This document shows positions 15,639-24,042 of a stretch of 64,000 nt of DNA, piece after piece (positions within the stretch are counted from its first letter, which is position 1; each line of letters starts with the position of its first letter). The DNA lies in assembly GCA_016791475.1 (NCBI GenBank), contig JAEUWI010000024.1:1-64000 (forward strand), read 5' to 3'. Origin of the DNA: Candidatus Hydrogenedentota bacterium. Lineage in GTDB: Bacteria > Hydrogenedentota > Hydrogenedentia > Hydrogenedentales > JAEUWI01. The notes beneath the pieces are model-generated. The model was not told the DNA's origin and did not search any database. It worked only from the letters and a program-made list of their open reading frames with translations. The position numbers were made by a program, and so were the translations under genes.

Positions 15639-17201
15639 ATGAACGAAGTTACACGGCGTAATTTCATGAAAGCGGCGGGCGCGACGGCGGGATTTGCAGT
15701 CGCGGCGGGTTACAATCCGCTTTCCTATGCCAAGAACGCCGGCGCGGTTCGCGTGGGCTGCATCGGCACCGGCGGCCAGGGCAACTTCCACCTGAAGGAC
15801 GGCATCTGGGGCACTGAAGACATCGAAGTAGTGGCCGTGGCCGATTGCTACCTTCCCCACCAGAAGGGCGGCGTGCTCAATGCCTGGATCGCCAACGCCC
15901 AGGTGACGGTACCCGATGGTTCCAAGCCGACGCCGGAGCAGATCGAAAAGCTGAAAGCCGTCACCAAGCCGACCGCCTACTACGACTACAAAGAGATGAT
16001 CGACAAGGAACAGCTTGACGCGGTCATCATCGCCACCGGCCTGACGCAACACTACGAACCCACGATGTACGCCCTCGACAAGGGCCTCTATGTCTTCTGC
16101 GAAAAGACCATGTGCTACGAAATCGAGCACGCCCGCGACATCGTAAAGAAGGCCAACGAGAAGGGCCTCTTCGTTCAGGTGGGCCACCAGCGCCGCTACA
16201 ACCCGAACTACAATCTGGCCATGAAGCGCTTCCGCGAAGAGGATTGGCTCGGCCGTATCAACCACATGGAAATGCAGTGGCACCGCAACAACGCCGGTCG
16301 CCGCGTGGTGAACAACGACTACGTGTTCAACGACCAGGAAAAGCTGTTCATCAAGACCGACATCGAACACCACCTGAACTGGCGCATCTACGATGAGCTT
16401 TCCGGCGGCCTGTGCACCGAGCTCCTCACCCACTCCGTCGACGTGGCCAACTGGTTCGCCGGCACCCTGCCCAAGAAAGTCTACGCCTCCGGCGGCATCG
16501 ACTACTGGCGCGACGGCCGCACCTGCGCCGACAACATCTCCGTCATCTATGACTACGAAGTGGGCCGCAGCAACGGCAACTTCATCAGCATCGACGGTCG
16601 CAACGATTATCAGAATATCCGCGAGATCAACAAGCCCTACACCATCCGCTGCTTCTACTCCAGCATCCTGGCCAACGCCAAGAAGGGCGCTTCCGAAACC
16701 TTCATGGGCGACAAGGGCGCGGTCGAACTGACCGAAGCCTCCGGCTGCTACTTCACCCAGGAGCCCTGGGCCAAGAAGCTCACCGACGAAGAGAAGGCCA
16801 AGGCGCTCGAAGAAGCGGCCGCCATCGCGGAAGCCGTGAAGAACATGTCCAAGGAAGAAGCCGAAGCCTACAAGGTGACCCACTCCAAGAGCCGCCTCGA
16901 AGGCAACGACGCGCTCGTCGGCACCAAGTTCGCCGCCGAAGGCTCCGAGACCACGGCCGACGTGCACCAGTTCCGCGCCTTCGCCCAGTGCATCAAGAGC
17001 AAGACCCGTCCGCGCACGAACGAAATGGTCGGCCTCGGCGCCACCATCGTCTCCCTGGCCGCCCTCAAGGCGATCAAGGAAGGCGTGACCGTGGACATCG
17101 ATCCCGCATGGTCCACCTTCGACTTCGAAGCCCCCTCCGCCATCGACTACGACACCGAAGTCAAGGCGATCGAAGTCGTCGAAGAACCCGCCAAAGCCTG
17201 A
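15639..17201 (+). CDS. Tat-exported Gfo/Idh/MocA family oxidoreductase
   Basis: This 520-residue protein begins with a twin-arginine signal (TRRNFMKAAGATAGF), so it is exported folded, with its NAD(P) cofactor. GCIGTGGQG near residue 40 is the Rossmann loop, and FCEKTMCYE is the conserved EKP-type region of the family, with T in place of the usual P. Family members oxidise or reduce sugars, sugar acids or inositols; exported versions are typical of the Planctomycetes/Verrucomicrobia/Hydrogenedentes group. A long charged insert (about 360-420, Lys/Glu/Ala-rich) precedes the C-terminal strand region. A ribosome-binding site (AAGGAG) sits eight bases before the ATG. The substrate is unknown. Confidence 0.88.
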   Translation: MNEVTRRNFMKAAGATAGFAVAAGYNPLSYAKNAGAVRVGCIGTGGQGNFHLKDGIWGTEDIEVVAVADCYLPHQKGGVLNAWIANAQVTVPDGSKPTPEQIEKLKAVTKPTAYYDYKEMIDKEQLDAVIIATGLTQHYEPTMYALDKGLYVFCEKTMCYEIEHARDIVKKANEKGLFVQVGHQRRYNPNYNLAMKRFREEDWLGRINHMEMQWHRNNAGRRVVNNDYVFNDQEKLFIKTDIEHHLNWRIYDELSGGLCTELLTHSVDVANWFAGTLPKKVYASGGIDYWRDGRTCADNISVIYDYEVGRSNGNFISIDGRNDYQNIREINKPYTIRCFYSSILANAKKGASETFMGDKGAVELTEASGCYFTQEPWAKKLTDEEKAKALEEAAAIAEAVKNMSKEEAEAYKVTHSKSRLEGNDALVGTKFAAEGSETTADVHQFRAFAQCIKSKTRPRTNEMVGLGATIVSLAALKAIKEGVTVDIDPAWSTFDFEAPSAIDYDTEVKAIEVVEEPAKA

Positions 17202-17371
17202 ACACACTAAATCGAGCCCACCGGGCCGCCCACGCGCGCGGCCCGGCGGGCCATCAAGAAATTCTTGAGCCCGGCCCCCTGCGGGGGCAACCTCCTGCAC
17301 GGCAGGGCCCATCCCCAACAAACCAGAGTCCCAAGGGCTCAACAACTGCGCCCGGGAACGGAGAAACGACC

Positions 17372-18151
17372 ATGAAATCCATCAGTAGCATGCTCACCCT
17401 CGCCCTCATCGCGGCGGTCGCCGTACTCCCCGGCTGCGACAACGAGCCCAGCGCGGACATCCCCTCCGCCACGCAGGGCGGTGCCCCTGCGGCGACCCCG
17501 GCCCCCGCGCCTGAAGCCGCGCCAGCGCCCGAAGCCGCTCCAGCGCCCGAAGCCGCTCCAGCGCCCGAAGCCGCTCCGGCTCCCGAAGCCGCGCCAGCTC
17601 CCGAAGCCGCCCCCGCCCCCGAAGCCGCCCCCGCCCCCCAGGCCGCTGCCGGCGCCCCCGTCACCTTCACCATCGCCCCCAGCGATGACAACTACATCGG
17701 CTTCATCGGCTACAAAGTGACCGGCCACAAAGAGGGCGGCTGGGACGACTACGCCGGCACCGTCGAACTGACCGACGGCACCATCGAGTCCGCCAAGATC
17801 AACCTCACCATCAAGATGGAAAGCCTCTTCAGCGTCGCCAGCCTCCTCACCGAGACCCTCAAGAACGAAGTCTGGTTCAACATCGCCAAGTTCCCCGAAG
17901 CCACTTTCACTTCCAAGTCCATCGCCAAAACCGACAAAGGCTATGATGTCACCGGCGACCTCAACCTGCGCGGCGTCGCCTACCCCCTCACCTTCCCCGC
18001 CGAGATTACGCTGGAAGGCGACCAGATTAAGGCCAAGGCCGAGTTCAAAGTGCTCCGCAGCGCCTGGGGCATGACCGACACCGGCCTGCTTGACGACGTC
18101 ATCAGCGACGACGTGGTCATCAACTTCGACGTCACCGGGAAAAAGTCCTGA
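17372..18151 (+). CDS. YceI-family lipoprotein with Pro-Ala-Glu repeat linker
   Basis: This 259-residue protein has a signal peptide with lipobox LPGC (Cys22), then a low-complexity linker of PAPEAA repeats, then a YceI-like lipocalin domain (about 95-259). YceI proteins form a beta-barrel that binds polyisoprenoid or other amphiphiles in the periplasm. The domain shows the usual FIGYKVTGHKEGGW opening, a central KFPEATFTSKSI and a closing DVVINFDVTGKK. The start is the ATG at 17372. It may be cotranscribed with the upstream oxidoreductase (170-base gap). The linker would let the domain reach away from the membrane. Confidence 0.88.
   Translation: MKSISSMLTLALIAAVAVLPGCDNEPSADIPSATQGGAPAATPAPAPEAAPAPEAAPAPEAAPAPEAAPAPEAAPAPEAAPAPEAAPAPQAAAGAPVTFTIAPSDDNYIGFIGYKVTGHKEGGWDDYAGTVELTDGTIESAKINLTIKMESLFSVASLLTETLKNEVWFNIAKFPEATFTSKSIAKTDKGYDVTGDLNLRGVAYPLTFPAEITLEGDQIKAKAEFKVLRSAWGMTDTGLLDDVISDDVVINFDVTGKKS
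17506..17645 (+). repeat. 18-base tandem repeat coding PAPEAA
   Basis: About eight in-frame copies of an 18-base unit (core CCCGAAGCCGCTCCAGCG) encode PAPEAA repeats inside the lipoprotein gene. Several units are identical at the DNA level, which suggests recent expansion by slippage. Changing copy number by whole units would only alter linker length. Confidence 0.9.
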
Positions 18152-18156
18152 ACCGG

Positions 18157-18186
18157 TTGAATCGGGCCACGGCCCTTTGATACACT
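18157..18186 (+). promoter_or_regulatory. Promoter of the tRNA-Val gene
   Basis: TTGAAT (18157-18162) and TACACT (18181-18186) are spaced by 18 bases and lie about 48 bases before the tRNA. This fits a vegetative promoter giving a short precursor leader. Confidence 0.6.
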
Positions 18187-18233
18187 ACGCATCGCTTTGA
18201 GCGGGCTCAACAGCCCCTGAAAGCCCCTGAAAT

Positions 18234-18310
18234 GGGCGGTTAGCTCAGTTGGTTAGAGCGCCACGTTGACATCGTGGAGGTCGATGGTTCGATCCCATTA
18301 CCGCCCACCA
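18234..18310 (+). tRNA. tRNA-Val (GAC)
   Basis: The 77-base gene folds into a full cloverleaf. The acceptor stem GGGCGGT pairs with ACCGCCC, the anticodon stem CCACG pairs with CGTGG, and the T loop has TTCGATC. The anticodon loop TTGACAT puts GAC at 18268-18270, which reads valine codons GUC and GUU. The 3' CCA is encoded. A terminator follows directly. Confidence 0.97.
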
Positions 18311-18321
18311 TTTAAGTACCC

Positions 18322-18357
18322 GCACCGGGAAGCACATCGCTTCCCGGTGCTTTTTTT
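18322..18357 (+). terminator. Intrinsic terminator after tRNA-Val
   Basis: A 12-base perfect stem (GCACCGGGAAGC at 18322-18333 with GCTTCCCGGTGC at 18339-18350) encloses a five-base loop and is followed by seven T. It is a textbook rho-independent terminator. Confidence 0.95.
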
Positions 18358-18601
18358 ATTGTGCTCACTGAATTCGGGAGAAAGAGTTAAACCGCAATCT
18401 TACGCAGGCTTTATTCAGGCCGCGAAAAGTCGATAGTCGTTGCCGTGTCAAGGATTTGATCATGCGTTACATTTTGGCCGTCTGAAGTGATTTCAGCGTT
18501 GCAACGTGATCCTGACCCTGCAAAGTGATCGGGTACCGTTGGGAGCTCAGGCGTCTCGCATGCATCATACACCGTTGGTGCATGGGTTGATTCCAAAGAC
18601 G

Positions 18602-19111
18602 GTTCATCAGGGTTGAGCGTACATTCTCCTTCGTGGCGAACTCCGCAACGATCTGAAAGTACTTGCTTGACGAATGCTTTGGCCCCGGAGGGGCTGCGGA
18701 ACTTAGCCCAAGGTGGAGCGAGGTACGAGCGGAACCTTGGGATCTCGATTGGAATCCCACTCCAGCCCCGAAGGGGGCGGCGGAGACCACGCAAAAGGAT
18801 TAATACTACATACGATGGGGACACGTTCAAAGAGCCGCACCCAGTAGCGAGAATACGTTACTTTGCAAAACTCTCCGTCACCCCCCTCCGGGGGGTTCAG
18901 GTGATGGATATTCCAGAACCCAGGGTTCCGCTCAGGCTCCATTCGCCGCGGCGAACTAAGTTCCGCTGCCCCTCCGGGCCAAAGATTGAAAATGAACACC
19001 AATCACGCGCGGTGACCTGATCTTGATGAAACTCCCTGACTCACATAGAAGCAAAGAATGCTCAGAGTATTTCCTGTCCGAACGAGAATGTACGCTCAAA
19101 CCGGATGAACT
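18602..19111. repeat. Large imperfect inverted repeat made of two dispersed-element copies
   Basis: The left arm (18602-18780) and right arm (18881-19111) are inverted copies of one element, separated by 100 bases. The outer parts share a 21-base block with one mismatch (18613-18633 against the complement of 19079-19099). The inner parts (18681-18780 and 18881-18980) share the start CCCGGAGGGGC, then GCGGAACTTAG, GAGCGGAACC, TGGG and GGAAT. Each inner copy is itself bounded by GC-rich inverted ends. No transposase is encoded. It may be a non-autonomous element pair. Confidence 0.75.
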
Positions 19112-19189
19112 CCAAAGACATAGTACTTCACGATGATCGTGATTAATATAGATAACCACACTGCGCATTAGACCCACCTTCGGTGCGTT

Positions 19190-19207
19190 GCAGGCGGGGA
19201 CGCCTGC
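19190..19207. repeat. Palindrome GCAGGCG...CGCCTGC
   Basis: A short near-perfect palindrome (GCAGGCGGGGACGCCTGC). Its core AGGCG/CGCCT is shared with the palindrome at 19868-19886, so both belong to one dispersed family. Confidence 0.65.
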
Positions 19208-19286
19208 GCTCCCAGCCGTGCGCACTCTTGTTGCCGTATCAAGCCATGACGAGTAGTCGTAGTGACGCTTCTTTCCCGCTCTCTTC

Positions 19287-19318
19287 TTCGTGCCCTTCGT
19301 ATCTTCGTGGTGAAAAAC
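19287..19318. repeat. CTTCGTG-type dispersed repeat
   Basis: The segment carries near-periodic CTTCGTG, CTTCGTA and CTTCGTGG words. From general knowledge, strings of this kind recur in intergenic DNA of many environmental genomes. No function is visible. Confidence 0.45.
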
Positions 19319-19381
19319 CTGGTTGCGGCTGTTGGCTGCGCCGTGGCGCCCTATAGTTTCTCTTGCGTTATTTCCGTACAC

Positions 19382-19406
19382 AGTGTATGATTTGTTTGTG
19401 TACACT
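19382..19406. promoter_or_regulatory. YtrA-type GntR operator
   Basis: A perfect six-base inverted repeat, AGTGTA (19382-19387) and TACACT (19401-19406), is separated by exactly 13 bases. This matches the AGTGTA-N13-TACACT operator that I recall for Bacillus subtilis YtrA. It lies at the front of a gene for a YtrA-type regulator, so autoregulation is likely. It overlaps the first possible ATG of that gene. Confidence 0.75.
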
Positions 19407-19803
19407 TGGAGCACATGCCATTTACCTCAAGATCGACCATAACGCGGGCATCCCCATTTCGGCCCAGATGCTGGAGCAGATCAAGTACCAGGTGATCAGC
19501 GGCACGCTGGAACCCGGCACGAAGATCCCCTCCGTGCGCGCCCTGGCGGCGGAGCTCAAGCTCAACCCCACCACGGTCGCGCGGGTGTACCAGCAACTGG
19601 AGATGGAGGGCGTGTTCCAGACCCAACGGGGCCGGGGCACCTTCATCGCCGCACGCCGCACGGCCTATACCAGCGAGGAGCAGCGGCGGCGTCTGGCCCC
19701 CCTCATCCGAAGCCTCGTGGTGGAGGCAGGCCGACTCGGGATGGGCTATGAGGAGCTGGTGGCCATGGTCGAGGCGGAAGTGGCGGCCATAGCGCCAGAT
19801 TAG
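19387..19803 (+). CDS. YtrA-type GntR transcriptional regulator
   Basis: This short regulator (about 128-138 residues) has a winged helix typical of the YtrA branch of GntR: PISAQMLEQIKYQVISGTL, then PSVRALAAELKLNPTTVARV, then RGRGTFIA. The family normally represses an adjacent ABC-transporter operon until an envelope or antibiotic signal arrives. The start is uncertain: the ATG at 19387 lies inside the operator, whereas an ATT at 19420 with GGAG upstream would give a conventional start of IYLKIDHNAG. The ATG at 19415 is out of frame. Downstream, an ABC ATPase gene begins in the expected place but is cut after 27 codons, so the regulator may now control only itself. Confidence 0.85.
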   Translation: MICLCTLGAHAIYLKIDHNAGIPISAQMLEQIKYQVISGTLEPGTKIPSVRALAAELKLNPTTVARVYQQLEMEGVFQTQRGRGTFIAARRTAYTSEEQRRRLAPLIRSLVVEAGRLGMGYEELVAMVEAEVAAIAPD

Positions 19804-19856
19804 GGTCCGAAGAAATTGCAATCAATCACTGACAATAGAATCTCAAGAGTCAGAAC

Positions 19857-19938
19857 GGAGCATGTGGCACAGGCGTCCCGCCTGTGATTCACAACCGGGA
19901 CGGGCCGGAGGTACGCCAACGGCGGATGCCACATTCCT
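19857..19938. repeat. Palindromic dispersed element between regulator and ABC stub
   Basis: An inner perfect palindrome CACAGGCG/CGCCTGTG (19868-19886) sits within outer inverted ends ATGTGGCA (19862-19869) and TGCCACAT (19927-19934). The inner core matches that of the palindrome at 19190-19207. It resembles a small mobile or REP-like element inserted between two genes of an operon. Confidence 0.6.
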
Positions 19939-19992
19939 TGCCCGACTGGCTTGGAAGTGACTGCGGCGAACTACAAAAGAAAGGGCACTCAC

Positions 19993-20076
19993 ATGAACGT
20001 CATCGAAGCACGAAACCTTGTCCGCTACTACGGCGGCGCGCGGGGCGTGGAAGCTCCCCCATCAAATGGGCCATAA
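19993..20076 (+). pseudogene. Truncated ABC transporter ATPase (YtrB-like), N-terminal stub
   Basis: The frame opens MNVIEARNLVRYYGGARGVE, which is the normal first strand and A-loop tyrosine of an ABC ATPase, with AAAGGG before the ATG. Homology stops abruptly near 20052, and the frame ends after 27 codons at a TAA. No Walker A, signature or Walker B follows anywhere up to the next gene. The break sits at the left edge of the restriction-modification locus, so insertion or deletion linked to that locus probably destroyed the gene. The missing remainder is not found on the right side of the island. Confidence 0.7.
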
Positions 20077-20136
20077 TAGCGCCCGGAACCCACAAACAAG
20101 TCACGGCGGTAGCATTGCACGCGGAAGGGGAGATTC

Positions 20137-22404
20137 ATGCCCAGGCTGACGGAACAGGAGCAACAGGAAGTCATCCGCTTTATTGAGGCGGACAAGCCCC
20201 TGCCGGAGAAGTACCGCTTCCTGCTCTTCGACGACAAGCGCGAGGTGGAGCTGGTGTGGAACGGCAAGACCAACGAGGTCTGCAACATCGTTCTCCCCTT
20301 CCAGGTCATCGAGCACGTGGACGAGCCCCGGGCGGAGAAACCGGAAGACACGGCCCCCCAGATGGACCTCTTCGACGCGCGGGGCCGCCAGATTACCGGC
20401 TGGACCAACAAGCTCATCTGGGGCGACAACAAGCTCATCCTCGCCAGCCTGAAAAACGGCCCCCTGCGCCAGCACATCGAAGACCATGGCGGCCTCAAGC
20501 TCATCTACATCGACCCGCCCTTCGACGTGGGGGCCGATTTCTCCATGGACATCGAGATCGGCGGCGACACCTTCACCAAGAAGCCCAGCATCCTCGAAGA
20601 AATCGCCTACCGCGACACGTGGGGCAAAGGCGCTGATTCGTTTATCGCGATGATTTACGAGCGGCTGGTGCTGATGAAGGATTTGATGGCGGACGATGGA
20701 AGTATCTACGTGCATTGTGAAACACGTGTAAATTCCCTAATTCGGCTTGCGATGGATGAAGTTTTTGGGCGAGGGAATTTCCGGAGTGAAGTTACTTGGT
20801 TGAGGACATCTTCGCATAATGATGCCACGGGCAGATACGGTAGGGTTAAGGACACGGTATACTTCTACTCTAGAAGCGAGCGAGCAGCTCTTAATACACT
20901 ATATACTCCTTACACTGATGAGTATATTACGGCGGAATGGAGGCTTCTCCCGTCGGGCAGATATTACAAGGCCGAGAACATGCTTGATCCTCAGGGCAAG
21001 ATGGCTGAGTATGATTTTCACGGCACAAAAGCCAGGTGGCGTTCTACACCGGAAAACATGGAAAAACTTTGGAATGCCCCACAAACAGAGGTGCCAGAAA
21101 GCCATGGCAGAGTAAAACTTGGAAAAGACGGCAATCCAATAAAGCGCTGTCGAATAATGTTTCTCGATGAAATGCCCGGTGTTCCCCTTAGTGATCTTTG
21201 GACCGATATAAAGTATTTGGCTGGTGGTTCGAAAGAATCTCATCGCTACCCCACTCAAAAACCCGAAGCTCTCCTCGAACGCATCATCAAAGCCTCATCC
21301 AACGAAGGCGATCTCGTCGCCGATTTCTTCTGCGGTTCCGGGACGACTGCGGCGGTGGCGGAGAAGCTGGGGCGTCGGTGGATAGCGAGTGATCTGGGAA
21401 AATTCGGCATCCACACAACGCGGAAGCGGATGATCGGCGTGCAGCGGGCCTTGAAGGCGGAGGGCAAGGGCTACCGCGCCTTCGAGATCTTGAACCTCGG
21501 CCGCTACGAGCGCCAGCACTACATCGGCGTGAACCCGAACCTGCGCGAGGCGGAGCAGCGGCGGCAACTGGAGGAGAAGGAGGCGGCTTTCCTGGAACTG
21601 ATCCTGAAGGCCTACCGCGCACAGAAGGCGGAGGGCGGCGGCCCCTTCCACGGGAAGAAGGCCGGGCGCATGGTGGTGGTGGGGCCGGTGAATTTGCCGG
21701 TGGCGCGCAATTTCGTGGAGGAGGTCATCGTCGAGTGTCGGAAGCGCCACGTCACCAAGGTCGATATCCTCGGCTTTGAATTCGAGATGGGGCTCTTCCC
21801 CAACGTGCTGGACGAGGCGCGGAACAAGGGCATCGATATCGCGCCGAAGTACATCCCCGCGGAGGTCTTCGACAAGCGGGCGGTGGAGAAGAACCAGGTG
21901 GTGTTTCACGATGTGTCCTTCATCGAGGTGAAGCCCATCGTGAAGAAGAAGGCGGTGGCGGTGCAGCTCACCGATTTCTCCGTGTTCTACTCCCAGGGCT
22001 CCACGGACGAAGCGGCGACGGCCCTGAAGCCCAAGGGCAGCAAGGTGGTGGTGGAAAAGGGCCAGATCGTGAAGGTCAACAAGGACAAGGACGGCATCAT
22101 CACGCGGGAGCAACTGACCCAGAGCTGGACCGACTGGATCGACTACTGGGCGGTGGACTTCAACTACGAGAGCAAGCGCGAGATCGTCCGCGTGGCCAAC
22201 GAAGACACGGGCGAGTGGGAAGAGCGCTGGACGGGCGACTACATCTTCGAGAACGAGTGGCAGAGCTTCCGCACGAAGAAAGACCGCAGCCTGGAACTGA
22301 CCAGCGTGGCCCACGAATGCCAGCCCGGCCGAAGGAAGATCGCGGTGAAGGTGGTGGATATCTTCGGGAATGACACGATGACGATAGTGGAGGTGCGGGT
22401 ATGA
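20137..22404 (+). CDS. Type III restriction-modification DNA methyltransferase (Mod)
   Basis: This 755-residue beta-class N6-adenine methyltransferase has the catalytic DPPF at 126-129 and the SAM-binding DFFCGSGTT at 396-404, in the order typical of type III Mod. The region between them is the target recognition domain. A long C-terminal part (about 440-755) likely contacts Res and DNA. Mod modifies one strand of an asymmetric site and guides Res. Base use shifts: about 20640-21300, the recognition region, is clearly more AT-rich than the flanks, as if swapped in by recombination. The next gene overlaps by four bases (ATGA), so the locus is translated as an operon. Confidence 0.93.
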   Translation: MPRLTEQEQQEVIRFIEADKPLPEKYRFLLFDDKREVELVWNGKTNEVCNIVLPFQVIEHVDEPRAEKPEDTAPQMDLFDARGRQITGWTNKLIWGDNKLILASLKNGPLRQHIEDHGGLKLIYIDPPFDVGADFSMDIEIGGDTFTKKPSILEEIAYRDTWGKGADSFIAMIYERLVLMKDLMADDGSIYVHCETRVNSLIRLAMDEVFGRGNFRSEVTWLRTSSHNDATGRYGRVKDTVYFYSRSERAALNTLYTPYTDEYITAEWRLLPSGRYYKAENMLDPQGKMAEYDFHGTKARWRSTPENMEKLWNAPQTEVPESHGRVKLGKDGNPIKRCRIMFLDEMPGVPLSDLWTDIKYLAGGSKESHRYPTQKPEALLERIIKASSNEGDLVADFFCGSGTTAAVAEKLGRRWIASDLGKFGIHTTRKRMIGVQRALKAEGKGYRAFEILNLGRYERQHYIGVNPNLREAEQRRQLEEKEAAFLELILKAYRAQKAEGGGPFHGKKAGRMVVVGPVNLPVARNFVEEVIVECRKRHVTKVDILGFEFEMGLFPNVLDEARNKGIDIAPKYIPAEVFDKRAVEKNQVVFHDVSFIEVKPIVKKKAVAVQLTDFSVFYSQGSTDEAATALKPKGSKVVVEKGQIVKVNKDKDGIITREQLTQSWTDWIDYWAVDFNYESKREIVRVANEDTGEWEERWTGDYIFENEWQSFRTKKDRSLELTSVAHECQPGRRKIAVKVVDIFGNDTMTIVEVRV

Positions 22405-22622
22405 GCAAGATGAAATTCGACTTCAACGGCCCGCGATTGGCCTCGGAGATAGCGGAGCAACTGGCCGAACTTGCTGAGATTCTGCGGGAGTTTGAATCGG
22501 CCCCAGATTTCGGCAACGCGGGCCAGATGCACCTCGAGTCTTTGAAAGCGCACGAGTTGGATCTACGGCGCGAGTTGTCGGCCGCGAAGGATAGAGAGAG
22601 AACCACGAATGGACACGAATGA
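22401..22622 (+). CDS. Small protein of unknown function in the restriction locus
   Basis: This 73-residue, acidic, helix-rich protein starts in an ATGA overlap with mod, which argues that it is translated. The core ([20 protein letters not shown] and following) looks like a short coiled coil. Its last residues (RTTNGHE) and its stop codon come from the dispersed ACACGAAT repeat inserted at 22601, so the original C-terminus may have been different. No family is recognised; a helper of Mod or Res is possible. Confidence 0.5.
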   Translation: MSKMKFDFNGPRLASEIAEQLAELAEILREFESAPDFGNAGQMHLESLKAHELDLRRELSAAKDRERTTNGHE

Positions 22623-22630
22623 ACACGAAT
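22601..22630 (+). repeat. Dispersed ACACGAAT-type repeat, copy 2
   Basis: The first 20 bases are identical to 253-272, and a further GAACACGAAT unit follows. The repeat lies inside the restriction operon and supplies both the stop of the upstream small gene and the ATG of the next short frame. Confidence 0.75.
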
Positions 22631-22855
22631 CTTGATAGTTTGCGGTTGTTCGTCCTGCCGAATAGTCCCAACGGGATAGCATATCGTAGCTCAGGCGCGA
22701 GCGAAGCGAACGCAAGCGAGCAAACCTCGTTAACTTTCATCGCTTATGGACGGAATGTCCGAGGCATTTACGAGGGCATGGTCGGCAATGCGAGATCGCT
22801 TGCGACGAAAGTTGCCGAAAGTGTTACGATATCAGGTAAGGAGGCTCGCGCATGA
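22619..22855 (+). CDS. Doubtful 78-residue frame before the XRE/ImmA gene
   Basis: The frame begins inside the dispersed repeat and ends in an ATGA overlap with the next gene. It has no clear ribosome-binding site of its own, and its start [11 protein letters not shown] is repeat-derived. The second half (YGRNVRGIYEGMVGNARSL) is more protein-like. It could be a remnant of a longer gene disrupted by the repeat. No family is recognised. Confidence 0.3.
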   Translation: MNTNLDSLRLFVLPNSPNGIAYRSSGASEANASEQTSLTFIAYGRNVRGIYEGMVGNARSLATKVAESVTISGKEARA

Positions 22856-24042
22856 CCGAACCTATCCCCCTTAATCCCGATGTGTTGCGATGGGCACGCG
22901 AGTGTCAGCATATGTCCCTGGAAGATGTGGCGGCGCGGATGAAGAAGGATGTCGCGCTAGTCGAGTCATGGGAACGCGGAGAGGCGTATCCGACCTATGT
23001 TCAGTTGGAGAAGCTGGCGTATGATATTTATAAGCGTCCACTTGCGCTTTTCTTTTTTCCAGAGCCCCCGGCGGAGGAGACGATTGAGCAAACCTTCCGC
23101 ACGTTGCCAGAATTCGAATTGGACCGCATTCCCGCGCGAGTTCGATTCCTTCTCCGCAAGGCGCGCGTGCTCCAACTTAATCTTGGCGAGCTGTATGACG
23201 AGAACAATCCGGCGAACCGAAAGATAATTCGGGATCTTCGCTTTTCCCCGTCGATCAATGCAGTCGAGATGGCCTCCCGAGTACGCGACTATCTTGGCGT
23301 TTCGCTTGACCGGCAATTGGCATGGCGTAGTACCGACGATGCCATGAAATACTGGCGGGACATCTTGGAAGAGGTCGGAGTATTCGTCTTCAAGGACACT
23401 TTTAATTCCACCGGCAAGAAGAAGGGTCCAGCGGAAGATTGTCCTATATCCGGCTTCTGTCTTTATGACCCCGAATTTCCTATCATTTATGTAAACAACA
23501 ACAAGCCAAAGACAAGGCAGATCTTTACCCTCTTCCACGAACTCGCCCACCTGCTGATGCATACGGGCGGAGTGGATACACGGCATGACGACTATATCCA
23601 ACATCTCTCCGGAGACAATAAGCGAATTGAGGTGCTTTGCAATCGGTTTGCGGCTGAATTCCTGGTTCCGGCAGATGACTTTCGTGCACGTTCACGTGGG
23701 TTGGTTGTCGATGACAATACCCTCGAAACCTTGGCGGGACTTTACTGCGTAAGCCGTGAGACTATCTTGCGGCGGTTTCTCGATCAGGGTCGTATTGACG
23801 CGGCCTACTACGATTCAAAGGTCCAGCAATGGGCGAAGGAACTCAAGAAGCGCGGAACCAGCGGTGGATTGCACTTTCCTACCAGAGGAACTTATCTCGG
23901 TGTGCGGTATGTCGAGGCGGTTTTTAGAAATTACCATCAGGGGCGCATTTCGGTTGACCAAGCTGCCGACTATCTTGGGGACAGTACGAAGAACGTTCCT
24001 GGAATGGAGAATTGGCTCTTCAAGCGTGGGGCAACAACGTGA
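22852..24042 (+). CDS. XRE-family regulator with ImmA/IrrE metallopeptidase domain
   Basis: This 396-residue protein joins an N-terminal helix-turn-helix (about 8-60, SLEDVAARMKKDVALVESWE) to a zinc protease domain. The active site is HELAH in FTLFHELAHLLMH (about 229-236), with downstream ANRFAAEFLVP-like helix CNRFAAEFLVPADDF. Family members cleave repressors or act as antitoxins for a neighbouring toxin. The ribosome-binding site is AAGGAG. The next gene overlaps its stop codon (GTGA), showing tight translational coupling with the PIN-like protein, a typical toxin-antitoxin arrangement. GC content is lower than in the surrounding genome. Confidence 0.9.
   Translation: MTEPIPLNPDVLRWARECQHMSLEDVAARMKKDVALVESWERGEAYPTYVQLEKLAYDIYKRPLALFFFPEPPAEETIEQTFRTLPEFELDRIPARVRFLLRKARVLQLNLGELYDENNPANRKIIRDLRFSPSINAVEMASRVRDYLGVSLDRQLAWRSTDDAMKYWRDILEEVGVFVFKDTFNSTGKKKGPAEDCPISGFCLYDPEFPIIYVNNNKPKTRQIFTLFHELAHLLMHTGGVDTRHDDYIQHLSGDNKRIEVLCNRFAAEFLVPADDFRARSRGLVVDDNTLETLAGLYCVSRETILRRFLDQGRIDAAYYDSKVQQWAKELKKRGTSGGLHFPTRGTYLGVRYVEAVFRNYHQGRISVDQAADYLGDSTKNVPGMENWLFKRGATT

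Larger units (their letters stand above)
18358..19362. other. About 1 kb of gene-free, repeat-rich DNA
   Basis: No believable gene is seen between the tRNA terminator and the GntR regulator. The frames present are short, lack ribosome-binding sites and read through repeat DNA. Content: a large imperfect inverted repeat (18602-19111), a palindrome GCAGGCG/CGCCTGC at 19190-19207, and a CTTCGTG-type repeat at 19287-19318. The mix looks like accumulated dispersed repeats next to a tRNA and a horizontally acquired locus. Confidence 0.6.

Noticed and set aside
15507-17345. A 612-residue minus-strand frame
   Set aside because: Antisense to the Gfo/Idh gene; Gly/Val-rich translation typical of complementary high-GC DNA.
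18613-19020. A 135-residue frame in the repeat region
   Set aside because: It translates repeat DNA, has no ribosome-binding site and crosses the inverted repeat.
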